From Streptococcaceae bacterium (lineage in GTDB: Bacteria > Bacillota > Bacilli > Lactobacillales > Streptococcaceae): a stretch of 47,617 bases of DNA. Numbering within the stretch: the first letter of the stretch is position 1; each line of letters begins with the position of its first letter. Below the pieces are notes generated by a model. The model was not told where the DNA came from. It worked only from the letters and a program-made list of their open reading frames with translations, and did no database searches. Below, in pieces: positions 34,245-44,529 of this stretch. The stretch is from positions 1 through 47,617 of the forward strand of contig JAIRUZ010000048.1 of NCBI GenBank assembly GCA_031254115.1, read 5' to 3'. Position numbers and translations under genes: made by a program.

Positions 34245-35573
34245 ATGAAAAAATATTATACATTTCGGAAATTGCGCACGCAAAAACGACTGGATATTAC
34301 GTTTTTAGCGCGACAGTTTGGCGTATCGGAGACTGAGATACGCCAGATTGAAGCTGATTCAAGTGATATTTCTGATGAACTTTTAGAAAATTATCTTGAA
34401 TTTTTTGATATTGCTTATGATTCGCTTTATTTTGGTAAAGAGCCTCCAAATCTCGTATCTCCAGAGCCCAAAGAGACTGCAAAAATGGGAGCGGGGGGAA
34501 AAGCTTTAAACCTTCTTGATTCTGAATTACACTATAAAACTTCCAGCGTTTTTCTACAGTTCTTAGGAATTTTGACCGATAGACTGCTCTTTTGGATCAA
34601 TCTTGCACGTTTGCAGGTTTTCATTTTTTTCATCGTTCACCAGATTTATCAGCTTCTTTCTGCTTTCTTGTTGAAATCAAGCAAAAATAGGCCACGCTTT
34701 GCACTGGCCTACCTTTTCGTCATCTCTCGGAAGCTTGAGGCACATAAACTCCCCAAATTTATCTACTTATTTCTCATGATTTTCCCAACTTTTCTCGGAT
34801 TTTTTGCCTTTCATGAACTCCCTGTCAATCCTTACGGCTATTTTTACAGCTGGCCCGTTAATCTGGCTGGTGCGCTTATTGTCTTTTCTCTCTGGAAAAA
34901 AATAAAACAAAATTATCTGACCAACCAAAAAGTATATTTTGAGGTCGTAGAGAAGTTTTTCCCTTCTTTTCTCAAATTCTTCTCGCCTCTTCTTTTAAGT
35001 GTTCTTGTCATCCTTGCATTGAATTTTCCAAACTCCACGCCTTATCTTTTTACCAATTGGTTCATTATGATTCCTCTCTTGCTGAATACCGCTTTCACGG
35101 CATTACTTCTTTTCCTATTTTTTCTACCCATTGTCGACTTCAAATATCCAATCACACAATCTGTTGACAGTCTTTTACCACTTTCAGCCCTTCTCTCTTC
35201 CTCGTTTTATATATTACTTTCATTTTTCTTTGATTTTCTCTATGGAAAAGTGGAAAATTATGGGATTTTCTACCTCAATTCGCTTACCTTTTTGTGCTCA
35301 GTTTGGCTTTTTTGTGGACTCGTCACATTTCGTGTTCATCTATCAAAAAAAGTTGTTTCACAGGAAAAGAGCAAAACGGTACAATACGCAAGCATGATTT
35401 CCTTTAGTTTATTTAGCCTTTTAACACTTGAGTATCTTCACCAAGGAAAGATTCTTTTCAAGTCAGATCAAACCTATGCGCTATTCCCGCTCTTCTTTAT
35501 TATTTTATTCTTTGCTGGCTTATTTATGATTATCAAGTTACAGCAGCGGTTGGCCATTAAAATTAATGATTGA
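34245..35573 (+). CDS. Membrane protein with N-terminal XRE-type helix-turn-helix
   Basis: Protein of 442 residues I cannot assign to a known family. Residues 5-60 (FRKLRTQKRLDITFLARQFGVSETEIRQIEADSSDISDELLENYLEFF) look like an XRE DNA-binding domain. After a polar linker (about 65-95) come some nine hydrophobic segments from residue 100 to 433. It could be a membrane-bound one-component regulator sensing lipids, envelope stress or a peptide, or a transporter with a regulatory head. AAAGGA lies 11 bases before ATG. The gene is AT-richer than its neighbours by eye and contains no palindrome half-sites, which suggests transfer. A terminator follows. Confidence 0.72.
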   Translation: MKKYYTFRKLRTQKRLDITFLARQFGVSETEIRQIEADSSDISDELLENYLEFFDIAYDSLYFGKEPPNLVSPEPKETAKMGAGGKALNLLDSELHYKTSSVFLQFLGILTDRLLFWINLARLQVFIFFIVHQIYQLLSAFLLKSSKNRPRFALAYLFVISRKLEAHKLPKFIYLFLMIFPTFLGFFAFHELPVNPYGYFYSWPVNLAGALIVFSLWKKIKQNYLTNQKVYFEVVEKFFPSFLKFFSPLLLSVLVILALNFPNSTPYLFTNWFIMIPLLLNTAFTALLLFLFFLPIVDFKYPITQSVDSLLPLSALLSSSFYILLSFFFDFLYGKVENYGIFYLNSLTFLCSVWLFCGLVTFRVHLSKKVVSQEKSKTVQYASMISFSLFSLLTLEYLHQGKILFKSDQTYALFPLFFIILFFAGLFMIIKLQQRLAIKIND

Positions 35574-35586
35574 TTAAAGTAAAACA

Positions 35587-35607
35587 AAACTCCAATGATT
35601 GGAGTTT
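35587..35607. terminator. Bidirectional terminator between the membrane XRE gene and ileS
   Basis: Stem AAACTCCAA/TTGGAGTTT with A/T-rich flanks between convergent genes. Confidence 0.85.
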
Positions 35608-35612
35608 CATTT

Positions 35613-38366
35613 TTATTTTTCAAAGGCTGTGAGTTCGGGAAATTCTGTGGCGACTGTATGCGCGCAATTTTCGCAGAGCTCAGGGAAGTTCGCATTTGCG
35701 CCAACGGTTGGATCAATGCGTCGGCAACGCTCGCAGACCGTGCCGTCAGCGGGAACCACGTCAAATGCAACGCCGTCCTCGCCAAATGGCAAGACTTCAA
35801 ATGAACTCACAATCAGGAGCTTTGCCACATTTTCGTCAAGTGCAACGAGCATCGCGCGCGTGGGCTCGTCCGCGTGCACCACGAGTTTTGCTTCCATTGA
35901 GCGGCCAATGACTTTGGCTTCGCGCGCGTCTTCAAGTGCTTTGAGTGCGTTGTCGCGAAATTCCATGAAAGCAGACCACGTGTCCATCAGCGCAGCCGTG
36001 TCGCTGATATTTTCAGGCTCTGGCATCTCTGACAGATACGCAAATGCCGCGTCTTCGTGCTGCAAATACGCCCAAACTTCTTCGGCAGTGTGCGGCAAAA
36101 TGGGCACCAAAAGCTTTGTCAGCGCTGACAGAATCTTGTACATGACCGTTTGCATGCCATGGCGCGCGCGGCTATCAGCTGCCTCAATATACACGACATC
36201 TTTCGCAAAATTCAGGTAGAACGCCGAAAGCTCGGACAAATAATTGACCACGAGCTTATACACGCTCATGAAGCTGTAGTTATCGTAAGCCGCGCGAATG
36301 TACCCGACGAGCGCGTCAAGCTTGACGTACTCAAATTTGTCAGAGCTCTGCAAATGCTCGAACGCCACGCTGTCAGCCGCTGGATCGAAATCTGACGTGT
36401 TGGCAATCAGGAAACGCAGCGTGTTGCGGATTTTTCGGTAAGCTTCAGACGTTTGCTGGAGAATATCCAGCGATACGCGAACGTCATTTTCGTAATCGAC
36501 AGACGCGACCCAAAGACGCAAAATGTCCGCGCCGTATTTGCTGGTGACATCTTTCGGGCCAATGGTGTTGCCAAGCGACTTCGACATTTTCTTGCCTTCG
36601 CCGTCAAGCACAAAACCTTGCGAGAGAACCGCCTTGTACGGCGCAATGCCATTAACTGCAACGCTCGTCGTGATGGACGAGTTAAACCAGCCGCGGTATT
36701 GATCCGAGCCTTCAAGATACAAGTCCGCCGGATAAGAAAGATCTTCGCGCGTGTTCAGCACGCCATTCCATGAAGACCCCGAGTCAAACCAGACGTCCAT
36801 GATGTCCGTTTCCTTCGTGAAGACGCCGTTTGGCGAGCTTGGATGTGTAAAGCCTTCGGGCAATAATTCCGCAGCCTCGTGCGTGAACCAATAACCCGAG
36901 CCGTGTTTCTCAAACAATTGCGCGACATGCTCCGTCGTTTCTGGCGTGATAATCGCTGAGCCGTCCTCACCGTAGAAAATAGGCAACGGCACGCCCCACG
37001 CGCGCTGACGGCTGATAACCCAGTCGCCGCGGTCGCGAATCATATTGTACAGGCGCGTTTTGCCCCATGGGACAATCCATTCCACATTTTCCGTTTCCTT
37101 GAGTAATTGCTCACGAAATGGATCAATTGACGCAAACCATTGCGGCGTCGCGCGGTAAACAACTGGCTTTTTCGTGCGCCAGTCGTGCGGATAGCTGTGC
37201 GTGAAACGCTCCATAAAGAGCAAACGATTGGTTGCATGGAGCTTTTCAAGCACTTTTTCTTCCACGTCATCATAAAAATCGCCTTCAAAACCTTCTGCCA
37301 CGCTTGTAAAACGCCCTTGCTCATCCAAATCTTCAATGACTGGCAGCTTGTATTTACGGCTATAAAAATAGTCGTCCTCACCGTGATTGGGCGACGTGTG
37401 CACGAGCCCCGTCCCACTGTCAAGCGTCACGTATTCGCCCGTCATCACAAGCGATTCACGGTCATAAAACGGATGCGTTGCCGTGAGATTTTCTAATTCC
37501 GCGCCCTTGTAAGTTGCAAGAATTTCTGGCTTTTGCCAGCCCAATTTTTCTGTCAGCTGCTCTAATAGCGCTTTTGCGACAATAAATTTTCTGTCAGCCA
37601 CCGCGGCCAACACATACTCATAGTCTGGATGCACAAAAATGCCGCGGTTACTTGGCAATGTCCACGCCGTCGTCGTCCAAATGACAAATTCAGCGTCAGC
37701 TGGCACCACACCTTTTGTATCACGCACTTTAAACGCGATATAAAGCGATGGCGACTCAACATCCTGATATTCAATCTCAGCCTCGGCAAGCGAACTCTCC
37801 GAGCTCCAACTCCAATAAATAGGCTTCGCACCGCGATAAATATAGCCTTTTTCAGCCATTTTGCCAAATACGCGAATTTCTTGCGCTTCAAATTCGGGTG
37901 CAAGCGTCATGTACGGATTTTCCCAATCGCCAAGAACGCCCAAACTCTTGAAATCCTTGCGCTGCATGTCAATCTGCTCGAGCGCATATTTGCGACAAAG
38001 CGCAAGATACGCGCCTCTATCCATCTCTTTGCGTTTCACGCCCGCTTTTGCAAGCTGCTGCTCAATCGGCAGCCCATGCGTGTCCCAGCCTGGCACATAC
38101 GGCGCACGAAAACCAGCCATCGACTTGTAACGCACGATAATATCTTTTGAAATTTTATTTAAGCTGTGTCCAATGTGAATATTGCCATTGGCATAAGGTG
38201 GGCCGTCGTGCAGCATATAGCTTGGCTTGCCAGCGTTGAGCTTCTGCCTGAGCACATAGAGATTTTCCGCCTCCCAGTGTGCTTGCCACTCAGGCTCTTT
38301 TTTCGGCAACCCTGCGCGCATGGGAAACTCGGTCTTCCCAAGATTGAGTGTATCTTTGATTTTCAT
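35613..38366 (-). CDS. ileS: Isoleucyl-tRNA synthetase
   Basis: Class I synthetase of 917 residues, full length. HIGH is at 64-67 in [14 protein letters not shown], the KMSKS loop appears as [10 protein letters not shown], and the editing domain lies between ([12 protein letters not shown]). The C-terminal zinc site CERCRR...CENC is intact, as in bacterial-type IleS. It is controlled by the T-box leader upstream and separated by it from divIVA. One exact palindrome copy (LSALT) and several half-sites occur in the C-terminal half. Ribosome site GGAAAGGAAG. Confidence 0.97.
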   Translation of the reverse strand: MKIKDTLNLGKTEFPMRAGLPKKEPEWQAHWEAENLYVLRQKLNAGKPSYMLHDGPPYANGNIHIGHSLNKISKDIIVRYKSMAGFRAPYVPGWDTHGLPIEQQLAKAGVKRKEMDRGAYLALCRKYALEQIDMQRKDFKSLGVLGDWENPYMTLAPEFEAQEIRVFGKMAEKGYIYRGAKPIYWSWSSESSLAEAEIEYQDVESPSLYIAFKVRDTKGVVPADAEFVIWTTTAWTLPSNRGIFVHPDYEYVLAAVADRKFIVAKALLEQLTEKLGWQKPEILATYKGAELENLTATHPFYDRESLVMTGEYVTLDSGTGLVHTSPNHGEDDYFYSRKYKLPVIEDLDEQGRFTSVAEGFEGDFYDDVEEKVLEKLHATNRLLFMERFTHSYPHDWRTKKPVVYRATPQWFASIDPFREQLLKETENVEWIVPWGKTRLYNMIRDRGDWVISRQRAWGVPLPIFYGEDGSAIITPETTEHVAQLFEKHGSGYWFTHEAAELLPEGFTHPSSPNGVFTKETDIMDVWFDSGSSWNGVLNTREDLSYPADLYLEGSDQYRGWFNSSITTSVAVNGIAPYKAVLSQGFVLDGEGKKMSKSLGNTIGPKDVTSKYGADILRLWVASVDYENDVRVSLDILQQTSEAYRKIRNTLRFLIANTSDFDPAADSVAFEHLQSSDKFEYVKLDALVGYIRAAYDNYSFMSVYKLVVNYLSELSAFYLNFAKDVVYIEAADSRARHGMQTVMYKILSALTKLLVPILPHTAEEVWAYLQHEDAAFAYLSEMPEPENISDTAALMDTWSAFMEFRDNALKALEDAREAKVIGRSMEAKLVVHADEPTRAMLVALDENVAKLLIVSSFEVLPFGEDGVAFDVVPADGTVCERCRRIDPTVGANANFPELCENCAHTVATEFPELTAFEK
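36118..36129. repeat. GTCAGCGCTGAC palindrome copy 8
   Basis: Exact core in ileS, extended to TGTCAGCGCTGACA, read as LSALT. Confidence 0.9.
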
Positions 38367-38393
38367 GTGTCTTCCTTTCCTGTCACAAAATAA

Positions 38394-38600
38394 TATAAAA
38401 AAACGCGGCGGCGTCCCGTTAAAAGGACGCTGTCGCGCGGTACCACCTTTATTTGTCTGGCAACTGTCAGACCTCTGACGCGTAACGTGCGCAGGCGCTC
38501 TCGATTTCGCAAGAGGCTACATCAGATGATGTCCGAAAAGTGCGTCCGATCAGGCTCTCATCTTCCCTGACTCGCTGTAGCTGCTGCTTTTCATTCGCGT
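38394..38600 (-). promoter_or_regulatory. T-box riboswitch of ileS
   Basis: On the minus strand AAAGGTGGTACCGCG is a canonical T-box. The terminator GACAGCGTCC-TTTTAACG-GGACGCCGCC extends with flanking CGCG pairs and runs into TTTTTTT. Stem I is closed by CTACA/TGTAG, and ATC in GGACATCATCTG is a candidate isoleucine specifier. It fills the 250-base gap between divIVA and ileS. Confidence 0.93.
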
Positions 38601-38616
38601 TCTGAATAATTTGTTT

Positions 38617-39396
38617 TTACAAAGCGCCGAAATCGACTTTATTGCCGAGATTTACAGAGCCGTTTGCATCGCTGGAATTCTCAGGTTGCAGCGTTACTGT
38701 GCCAGGCGCTTTAGAAATAATCTCGTCGTCCTTTTTCTCATCTGGGTGAAGCGCATTCTCAAAGCTCTCGAGCGTTTCAGGCGCCGTTCCTTCTCGATTT
38801 TCAATCGCTTCGCCTTTGTCGTCAATCGGTTGAAAAGCTTGATTGGTGTGCTCAATAATGTCGCGAAGTTTTTCCTCGGTGTCGCCCACATAAATCGGAT
38901 TTGGCTTGAGCGTTTCTTCCCATTCAGCTGATTTAATCTGGGCAAGCTGGCCCTCAATCAACATCGTAATCCGTTGATAATAGCTGCGCATGCCGCGTTT
39001 GAGCTCGTCGGATTCATTGACCAAACGACGCGCTTCATCGTAGCTATCTTGCAAGACTTGGCGCGCCTCACGCTGCGTTGCGCCCATGATTTGGTCATTT
39101 CTGGACTGCGCTTCTGAAATAATGCGCTGCGAATCAGACTCTGCTTTTGCTTTCAAGTTATCCGCGGCTTCTTGCGCCACAACGATCGACTTGTTCAGCG
39201 AATCTTTCATATTATCAAAATCTTGCAAGCGCTCTTGCATTGATTTAATCTCGCGGTCTTGATCTTTGATTTTTTGTTGCATTTCATTGTAATCATTGAC
39301 AACAATTTGCAAAAATTCATCAACTTCTTGTTTGTGATACCCACGAAACTGCAAGTTGAAGGTTTTGTTTTGAACATCTAAGCTGTTAAGTGCCAT
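38617..39396 (-). CDS. divIVA: Cell-division protein DivIVA
   Basis: Coiled-coil protein of 259 residues. The N-terminal membrane-curvature domain reads NSLDVQNKTFNLQFRGYHKQEVDEFLQIVVNDY, followed by long coiled coil (about 35-165) and an acidic C-terminal tail. It marks poles and septa and organises wall synthesis. It is the last gene of the division cluster before ileS, as in streptococci. Ribosome site AAAAGAGGTGAAAT. Confidence 0.95.
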   Translation of the reverse strand: MALNSLDVQNKTFNLQFRGYHKQEVDEFLQIVVNDYNEMQQKIKDQDREIKSMQERLQDFDNMKDSLNKSIVVAQEAADNLKAKAESDSQRIISEAQSRNDQIMGATQREARQVLQDSYDEARRLVNESDELKRGMRSYYQRITMLIEGQLAQIKSAEWEETLKPNPIYVGDTEEKLRDIIEHTNQAFQPIDDKGEAIENREGTAPETLESFENALHPDEKKDDEIISKAPGTVTLQPENSSDANGSVNLGNKVDFGAL

Positions 39397-39399
39397 ATT

Positions 39400-40197
39400 T
39401 CACCTCTTTTTTTGATTCATCATCAACGAAATTTCAAGTTTGAATTTCTGCTTTTTGGTTTGACCCAAAACCGCACCAATTTTGATACGACCATAACCTC
39501 TGATAGAAATCAGATCTCCTGTTTTGAGGAGCGCATCGTTCTTGTCAGCCAGCGTATAATTGACTTTGACTTGCTCTGATTGTATCATATTTCCTGCAAA
39601 ATTGCGAGAAATAGTGAGCGCAGCAGCAATTATTTTGTCAAGACGAAGCGAGCTTGCGAGAATTATTTTTTGTGTGCTGTCAGCTCTGACAGAAAATGAG
39701 CCATTAGAAGCTGACAGAGCGCCATTTAGCGGGAGCTCCTGTAAGCTGACAGGTAAACGCGCAATGCGCGTAATTTGCTGCTCAAAAGCTGAAACGAGCC
39801 GGCGACTGACATAAATCTGCGCCGTTCCGCCTGACACAAGAATATCGCCGATTTCCTCGCGCCTGACGCCCGTTTCTCCCAAAAATGTGCCTAAAATCTG
39901 CACATGCGTCAGCTGCTTGAACTTGGCATTGTACGAAACTTCAAGCAACAAAAGCTCAAAATCAGCGTCATCCACGCGGTAAAAAGACGGCGATACAAGA
40001 ACGCGTTTGTATTCCTCGCCCGCACTTTCAAAAAATGTGAGCGACGCACGCGCTGCAAGCGCACGCAAAACATCGCGTTCGTGCGGGTTTAAAAAATACG
40101 TCAAAATGGGGCGATCCTGCGCTTGAAAAAGCCAATCCTCGCAACGACTGACAAATGCGCGTTCCTCGGGCCTAAATGAGTATGCCGCGTCCGCCAT
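39400..40197 (-). CDS. ylmH: YlmH, S4-domain RNA-binding protein
   Basis: Protein of 265 residues with a C-terminal S4 domain (about 180-245: SSLRLDKIIAAALTISRNFAGNMIQSEQVKVNYTLADKND). The first part (LTYFLNPHERDVLRALA) is typical of YlmH. Homologues bind ribosomes and help rescue stalled complexes. The ATG overlaps the ylmG stop (TGATG). Contains a GTCAGCTCTGAC near-palindrome and further half-sites. Confidence 0.9.
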   Translation of the reverse strand: MADAAYSFRPEERAFVSRCEDWLFQAQDRPILTYFLNPHERDVLRALAARASLTFFESAGEEYKRVLVSPSFYRVDDADFELLLLEVSYNAKFKQLTHVQILGTFLGETGVRREEIGDILVSGGTAQIYVSRRLVSAFEQQITRIARLPVSLQELPLNGALSASNGSFSVRADSTQKIILASSLRLDKIIAAALTISRNFAGNMIQSEQVKVNYTLADKNDALLKTGDLISIRGYGRIKIGAVLGQTKKQKFKLEISLMMNQKKR

Positions 40198-40454
40198 CAG
40201 AGAAGATAAAGAAGCAGCCGCTGCACAAACAAAATCAACAAATAGGCAATGAGCACGCGAAAATCAAAAATTCCGAAACGCGTCGGAATTCGGTCAAAAA
40301 GACGTAAATACGGCGAAACGAGTCGTCGCAAAACACGCTCGACCCATGAATTCGCAAGCTGCGGAAGCAGCATCGGCAACCAACTCATCAAAGCGTACGC
40401 AATCAATACCCACGAATAAAGCGTTAAAAGCCGATAAATTAAAATGACAATCAT
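40197..40454 (-). CDS. ylmG: YggT family membrane protein YlmG
   Basis: Protein of 85 residues with two hydrophobic helices and the YggT signature YSWVLIAYALMSWLPML and VSPYLRLFDRIPTRFGIFDF. Linked to cell division and envelope maintenance; precise role unknown. It lies between sepF and ylmH in the division cluster. Confidence 0.9.
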   Translation of the reverse strand: MIVILIYRLLTLYSWVLIAYALMSWLPMLLPQLANSWVERVLRRLVSPYLRLFDRIPTRFGIFDFRVLIAYLLILFVQRLLLYLL

Positions 40455-40462
40455 GAAATTTC

Positions 40463-41068
40463 CTAATATTCCAAACTTTCAAAATTTCCGCTTGCAAGAA
40501 TAGACTCTTTTGCGCCCTCAACCGTGACACCTGTTGGCGTGACAAGGAAAATCTGCCCACCGATATTTTGAATATCACCGTCAATACAGTAGGCAATTCC
40601 TGTCAAAAAGTCAATTGATCGGCGCGCATTGAGCTCTTGCATATTTTTGAAATTCACAAGAACGGACTGGCCGCCTTTAACGAGCCCGCCAATTTCCATA
40701 ATTTCTGGATAGGCATGCGGATCCTTGATGTTAATAGACATGTTTGTGCTTGGCGTAAGCGTTTGGCGCGGTGTCACTGCTTGCGGCTGTGGCGCCTGCG
40801 AGCGATACGTTTGCTGCGCACTATTTGCTGTTCCCTCAACATTGCGTCGATAAGTCGGCTGCTCTGCCATTTGCGACGGGCGAACGCCACGCTGCGGTTG
40901 GACAGGCTGTTGCTGTGGTTGTTGCCGTGAGGAGATTTCTTCGCGCGCAACCGGCTGCGAAACAGGCGCTTCTTCGCGAAGTGGCGCCTCTTCATAGTCG
41001 TAATCTTCTTCCTCGTCGTCTTCGACGAAATAATTACGCAAGCGATTAAATTGATCTCTTAAAGCCAT
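40463..41068 (-). CDS. sepF: Cell-division protein SepF
   Basis: Protein of 201 residues. The N-terminus MALRDQFNRLRNYFVEDDEEEDYDYEE is the membrane-binding helix plus acidic stretch; a Gln/Pro/Arg-rich linker (about 35-105) leads to the C-terminal SepF domain (DPHAYPEIMEIGGLVKGGQSVLVNFKNM...ARRSIDFLTGIAYCIDGDIQNIGGQIFLVTP). It bundles FtsZ and ties it to the membrane. Confidence 0.95.
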   Translation of the reverse strand: MALRDQFNRLRNYFVEDDEEEDYDYEEAPLREEAPVSQPVAREEISSRQQPQQQPVQPQRGVRPSQMAEQPTYRRNVEGTANSAQQTYRSQAPQPQAVTPRQTLTPSTNMSINIKDPHAYPEIMEIGGLVKGGQSVLVNFKNMQELNARRSIDFLTGIAYCIDGDIQNIGGQIFLVTPTGVTVEGAKESILASGNFESLEY

Positions 41069-41077
41069 AGGTTCCTC

Positions 41078-41755
41078 TTATTTTAAAAATTCTCTGCCGA
41101 TGCGCACCATCGTAGCGCCCTGTGCGATTGCAACTTCAAAATCTTGTGACATTCCCATCGAGAGCTCTGTACATGGAATTTGGTGCATTTTTTTGCTGGC
41201 GATTCTTTGTTGCAACTCATGCGCACGTCCAAAAATTTCTGTCAGCTCATCGTTTTCTGCATCAATCGGTGCCATTGTCATCAACCCAATAATCCGCACG
41301 TTTGTCAACTGCTCCAAAGCTTCAAAAAGCGTGTCTGTCAGCTCATCTGGCATCAAACCATGCTTTGACGCTTCGCCAGAAATATTGACTTCAAGCAGAC
41401 AATCCACAACATGAGCCGCGCGCTTGTCAATCTCGCGCGCCAATTTCAGCGAGTCAAGAGCGTGAAAAACAGCGACGTGATTGATGATGTCTTTGACTTT
41501 GCGCGTCTGCAAATTGCCAATTAAATGCCAACGAATTTCTGTCAGCTCAGACAGCGCTGCTTGTTTTTCAAGCAACTTGTCCACACGATTTTCGGCCAAA
41601 TCAAGCACGCCATTTTCAGCGAATTCACGCGCAATTTCGGCTTCCGAATATTTCGTCACCGCAAGTATCCGCACGTCTTCAGGATTTCTCCCCGCTAATT
41701 GCGCTGCATTTTCCACACGCGCACGAACGGCCGAAATGTTCTTGGAAAGTGACAT
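41078..41755 (-). CDS. ylmE: YggS-family PLP-binding protein (YlmE)
   Basis: Protein of 225 residues that binds pyridoxal phosphate and helps PLP homeostasis. The PLP lysine is in VRILAVTKYSEAEIA; ENRVDKLLEKQ, WHLIGNLQTRKVK and ELSMGMSQDFEVAIAQGATMVRIGREF complete the family pattern. The start at 41755 overlaps the ftsZ stop codon region (TAAGATG), implying coupling. The longer ORF in the track runs into ftsZ. Confidence 0.92.
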   Translation of the reverse strand: MSLSKNISAVRARVENAAQLAGRNPEDVRILAVTKYSEAEIAREFAENGVLDLAENRVDKLLEKQAALSELTEIRWHLIGNLQTRKVKDIINHVAVFHALDSLKLAREIDKRAAHVVDCLLEVNISGEASKHGLMPDELTDTLFEALEQLTNVRIIGLMTMAPIDAENDELTEIFGRAHELQQRIASKKMHQIPCTELSMGMSQDFEVAIAQGATMVRIGREFLK

Positions 41756-41756
41756 C

Positions 41757-43001
41757 TTAACGATTACGCAAGAATGGCGGTGTATCCAAATCATCCTCAC
41801 CTTGCGCAGGATTTAACCCGCCAAAGCTCGAAATGTTTGAATTTCCTGGTGCATTGTTTTGCGAAACAGTCGGACGCGTCGTCGGCGCTGGCGTTTCGTG
41901 GCGCATATCCCAGTTGCCAAATGCGGATGGTTGATTGACTTCTTGCGGCAAAGCACCGTTATTAAAACGTGGCTGTTGTTGCGGCAATGGCGCATCATAC
42001 TGCGGATTGCGGCCATTTCCAAAACCAGACACACGATTGGCATCGTCGCGCGCAACGCCCGTTGCAACCACTGTCACGCGAATCTCATCTTTAAGCGTCT
42101 CATCAATTGACGTACCAAGCAAAATATTCACGTCATTATTTGCCGCTTGAATCACGATTTCAGCCGCGTCTTGCGCCTCATTTAAGCTCATATCCATACC
42201 GCCTGTGACGTTCAAAAGCACATTTTCTGCGCCTTCGATTGTCGTCTCAAGAAGCGGGCTGTAAATGGCACGGCGCGTTGCTTCAATCACGCGATCTTCG
42301 CCGCTCGCAACGCCAATTCCCATCAGCGCGTCGCCGCGTTTTTCCATAACTGTCTTCACGTCCGCAAAATCAAGATTAATCATGCCAGGATTCGTAATCA
42401 AATCCGAAATGCCTTGCACGCCTTGGCGCAACACATTGTCCGCCTCGCGAAGCGCTTCAGCAAGCGGCGTTTTCTTATCTACGATTTCAAGCAAGTTATT
42501 GTTTGAAATAATCAACAATGTGTCAACATTTTCACGCAAATCTTCGATGCCTTGCGTTGCAAGATACGAGCGTTTCGAGCCTTCGAATCCAAACGGACGC
42601 GTCACAACGCCGACCGTCAGCGCACCGAGCTCTTGAGCTGCTTTTGCAATAATCGGAGACGCGCCTGTGCCCGTTCCGCCGCCCATGCCGCACGTGATAA
42701 AGACCATATCTGCGCCTTTGAGCGCCTCTGTGATTTGCTCAATTGACTCTTCAGCCGCCTTGCGACCAACTTCAGGCTTTGCACCTGCGCCAAGTCCGCG
42801 CGTCAATTTTGGACCCAAGTGAATCATGTGGTCAGCCTTTGAAATTTTGAGCGCTTGCAAATCAGTATTAGCGGCAATAAATTCAACGCCAGAAACGCCT
42901 TCTTCAACCATTCGATTGATCGCATTTCCACCGCCACCGCCGACACCAATCACTTTAATAACAGCGCCTTGGTTAGTTTCTGTGTCAAATGAGAATTCCA
43001 T
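41757..43001 (-). CDS. ftsZ: Cell-division GTPase FtsZ
   Basis: Tubulin homologue of 414 residues. The GTP-binding GGGTGTG is at 107-113, [15 protein letters not shown] lies at the start, and [11 protein letters not shown] is the synergy region. A variable linker rich in Asn/Gln/Pro (about 320-395) leads to the conserved C-terminal tail [11 protein letters not shown], which binds FtsA and SepF. It follows ftsA by 15 bp with GAAGGAGAG as ribosome site. Confidence 0.98.
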   Translation of the reverse strand: MEFSFDTETNQGAVIKVIGVGGGGGNAINRMVEEGVSGVEFIAANTDLQALKISKADHMIHLGPKLTRGLGAGAKPEVGRKAAEESIEQITEALKGADMVFITCGMGGGTGTGASPIIAKAAQELGALTVGVVTRPFGFEGSKRSYLATQGIEDLRENVDTLLIISNNNLLEIVDKKTPLAEALREADNVLRQGVQGISDLITNPGMINLDFADVKTVMEKRGDALMGIGVASGEDRVIEATRRAIYSPLLETTIEGAENVLLNVTGGMDMSLNEAQDAAEIVIQAANNDVNILLGTSIDETLKDEIRVTVVATGVARDDANRVSGFGNGRNPQYDAPLPQQQPRFNNGALPQEVNQPSAFGNWDMRHETPAPTTRPTVSQNNAPGNSNISSFGGLNPAQGEDDLDTPPFLRNR

Positions 43002-43016
43002 ATTTTCTCTCCTTCA

Positions 43017-44381
43017 TTAATCAAACATATTCGTCAGCCAGCCACGCGCACGATCCACAATTCCTGGTCCTTTTTCCTCAGGTACTTCACTTGAAGCTTG
43101 GGAACGAACAGGTGCAATATCAGATACAGGTGCAACATACTCACTTGTAATAACGCTCGGGTGTGCCACCTGAGTCTGAAGCTGGGGAGCAACAGGCGCA
43201 TGATATGTCGGAACGTAATCGCCCAGCACTGCACGCGTCACGAGAATTTCAATGTCGCTGCGTTGACTGACATATTTCACCGTCGAGATAACTTGTGTAT
43301 AGGCGGGATTTCTGAGACCGAGTTCTGTTGGCACATGCAAACGCACGCTCGACTCAAAAATTTGCTGAGCAACCGTTGTAATGCCTGGCAAAGCCGCAGC
43401 GCCACCATAAAGCACCACGCCCCCCGGCAACGGATACTGACGATTTGTTTCCAAATCTTGCTTGATTTTCTCAAAAATCTGAGCAATGCGCGCACGGATA
43501 ATTTGCGTTAAATAATATTCCGTTACTTGTGCAGGTTCAGTTTGTCCCACCGTGCTCACAAGAAAGAATTCATCGGGCGATGCTTGCTCAATATCCGCTT
43601 CGCCATAGCTTTGCTTAATGGACTCAGCTTCTGTAATGGACGTATTGAGACCAAACGAAATGTCTTTTGTGACATAATCGCCACCTTCCATTCGCGTGTT
43701 GACATATTTAAGCTCATTGTCTTTCATGACAGCGACCGTCGTCTGCCCTGCGCCCATGTCAATCGCAATCGAACCAAATTCACGCTCTTGATCATTCAAA
43801 ATTTGTTGACCAGTAATGAGCGGTGTAATCACGGTTTCACCCGCTTTAAAGCCAGCTTGCTCGATCGCTGAAATAATGTTGTGAATCAGCGTTTTAGGCC
43901 CCGTATAGAGAATGCCCTTCATTTCAAGGCGCACGCCCAGCATGCCCCGTGGGTCAGAAATCTGTGGAAAACCATCCACGACAAATTCCTTGGTTTCGAC
44001 CGAAATCACTTCGCGCTCTGGCGGCAAGCCCTGCATCAGCGCATTGCTCACTACCTCGACCACATCGCTGTCAGTAATCTCTTTGTTAGCACCTGCAATT
44101 TGCACCAGACCTTGACACGGCGTGATACCGAGCTGATTAGCGGGAATACCAACATTCAGCGTGTCGATTTGCACACCCGCTTTTTCTTGTGCTGCATTGA
44201 CAGCTTTCAAAATAGATTCAGCTGTTTTATGAATATCAACAATAATACCGTTTTTTAAGCCATCAGATTCTGCATTTCCGTTTCCGATGATATTCATTTG
44301 GCCTTGGACATATTCAGCAACAATCACTTTGATGCTGTTGGTGCCGATGTCAATGCCGGCATAAAGCCCACTTTTTGCCAT
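43017..44381 (-). CDS. ftsA: Cell-division protein FtsA
   Basis: Actin-like protein of 454 residues. GLYAGIDIGTNSIKVIVAE and IAIDMGAGQTTVAVM are phosphate loops; GGVVLYGGAAALPGI is the adenosine motif. A linker from about 390 ends in the amphipathic membrane helix VDRARGWLTNMFD. It anchors FtsZ polymers to the membrane. First gene of the division cluster, with its own promoter and AAAGGAGCC. Confidence 0.97.
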   Translation of the reverse strand: MAKSGLYAGIDIGTNSIKVIVAEYVQGQMNIIGNGNAESDGLKNGIIVDIHKTAESILKAVNAAQEKAGVQIDTLNVGIPANQLGITPCQGLVQIAGANKEITDSDVVEVVSNALMQGLPPEREVISVETKEFVVDGFPQISDPRGMLGVRLEMKGILYTGPKTLIHNIISAIEQAGFKAGETVITPLITGQQILNDQEREFGSIAIDMGAGQTTVAVMKDNELKYVNTRMEGGDYVTKDISFGLNTSITEAESIKQSYGEADIEQASPDEFFLVSTVGQTEPAQVTEYYLTQIIRARIAQIFEKIKQDLETNRQYPLPGGVVLYGGAAALPGITTVAQQIFESSVRLHVPTELGLRNPAYTQVISTVKYVSQRSDIEILVTRAVLGDYVPTYHAPVAPQLQTQVAHPSVITSEYVAPVSDIAPVRSQASSEVPEEKGPGIVDRARGWLTNMFD

Positions 44382-44445
44382 AAATGGCTCCTTTCAAATA
44401 CTCTTGCCGTCATTTTGCGACAATAAGCGGATATACTCATACACT

Positions 44446-44473
44446 ATTTTAACAGAAAAAATACAAAAAGCAA
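44446..44473 (-). promoter_or_regulatory. ftsA promoter, overlapping the degV-side terminator
   Basis: TTGCTT (44473-44468), 16-bp spacer ending TGT, TAAAAT (44451-44446). The -35 lies in the arm of the upstream terminator. Confidence 0.6.
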
Positions 44474-44493
44474 GCTTTTGCGTCGGCTTTTTG
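44464..44493 (-). terminator. Terminator after degV
   Basis: Stem CAAAAAGC/GCTTTTTG with a 14-base loop, followed by TATTTTTTC on the minus strand. Confidence 0.7.
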
Positions 44494-44529
44494 CACCTGT
44501 GAAGAACTTTTTGTGGAAACTGTGAATAA

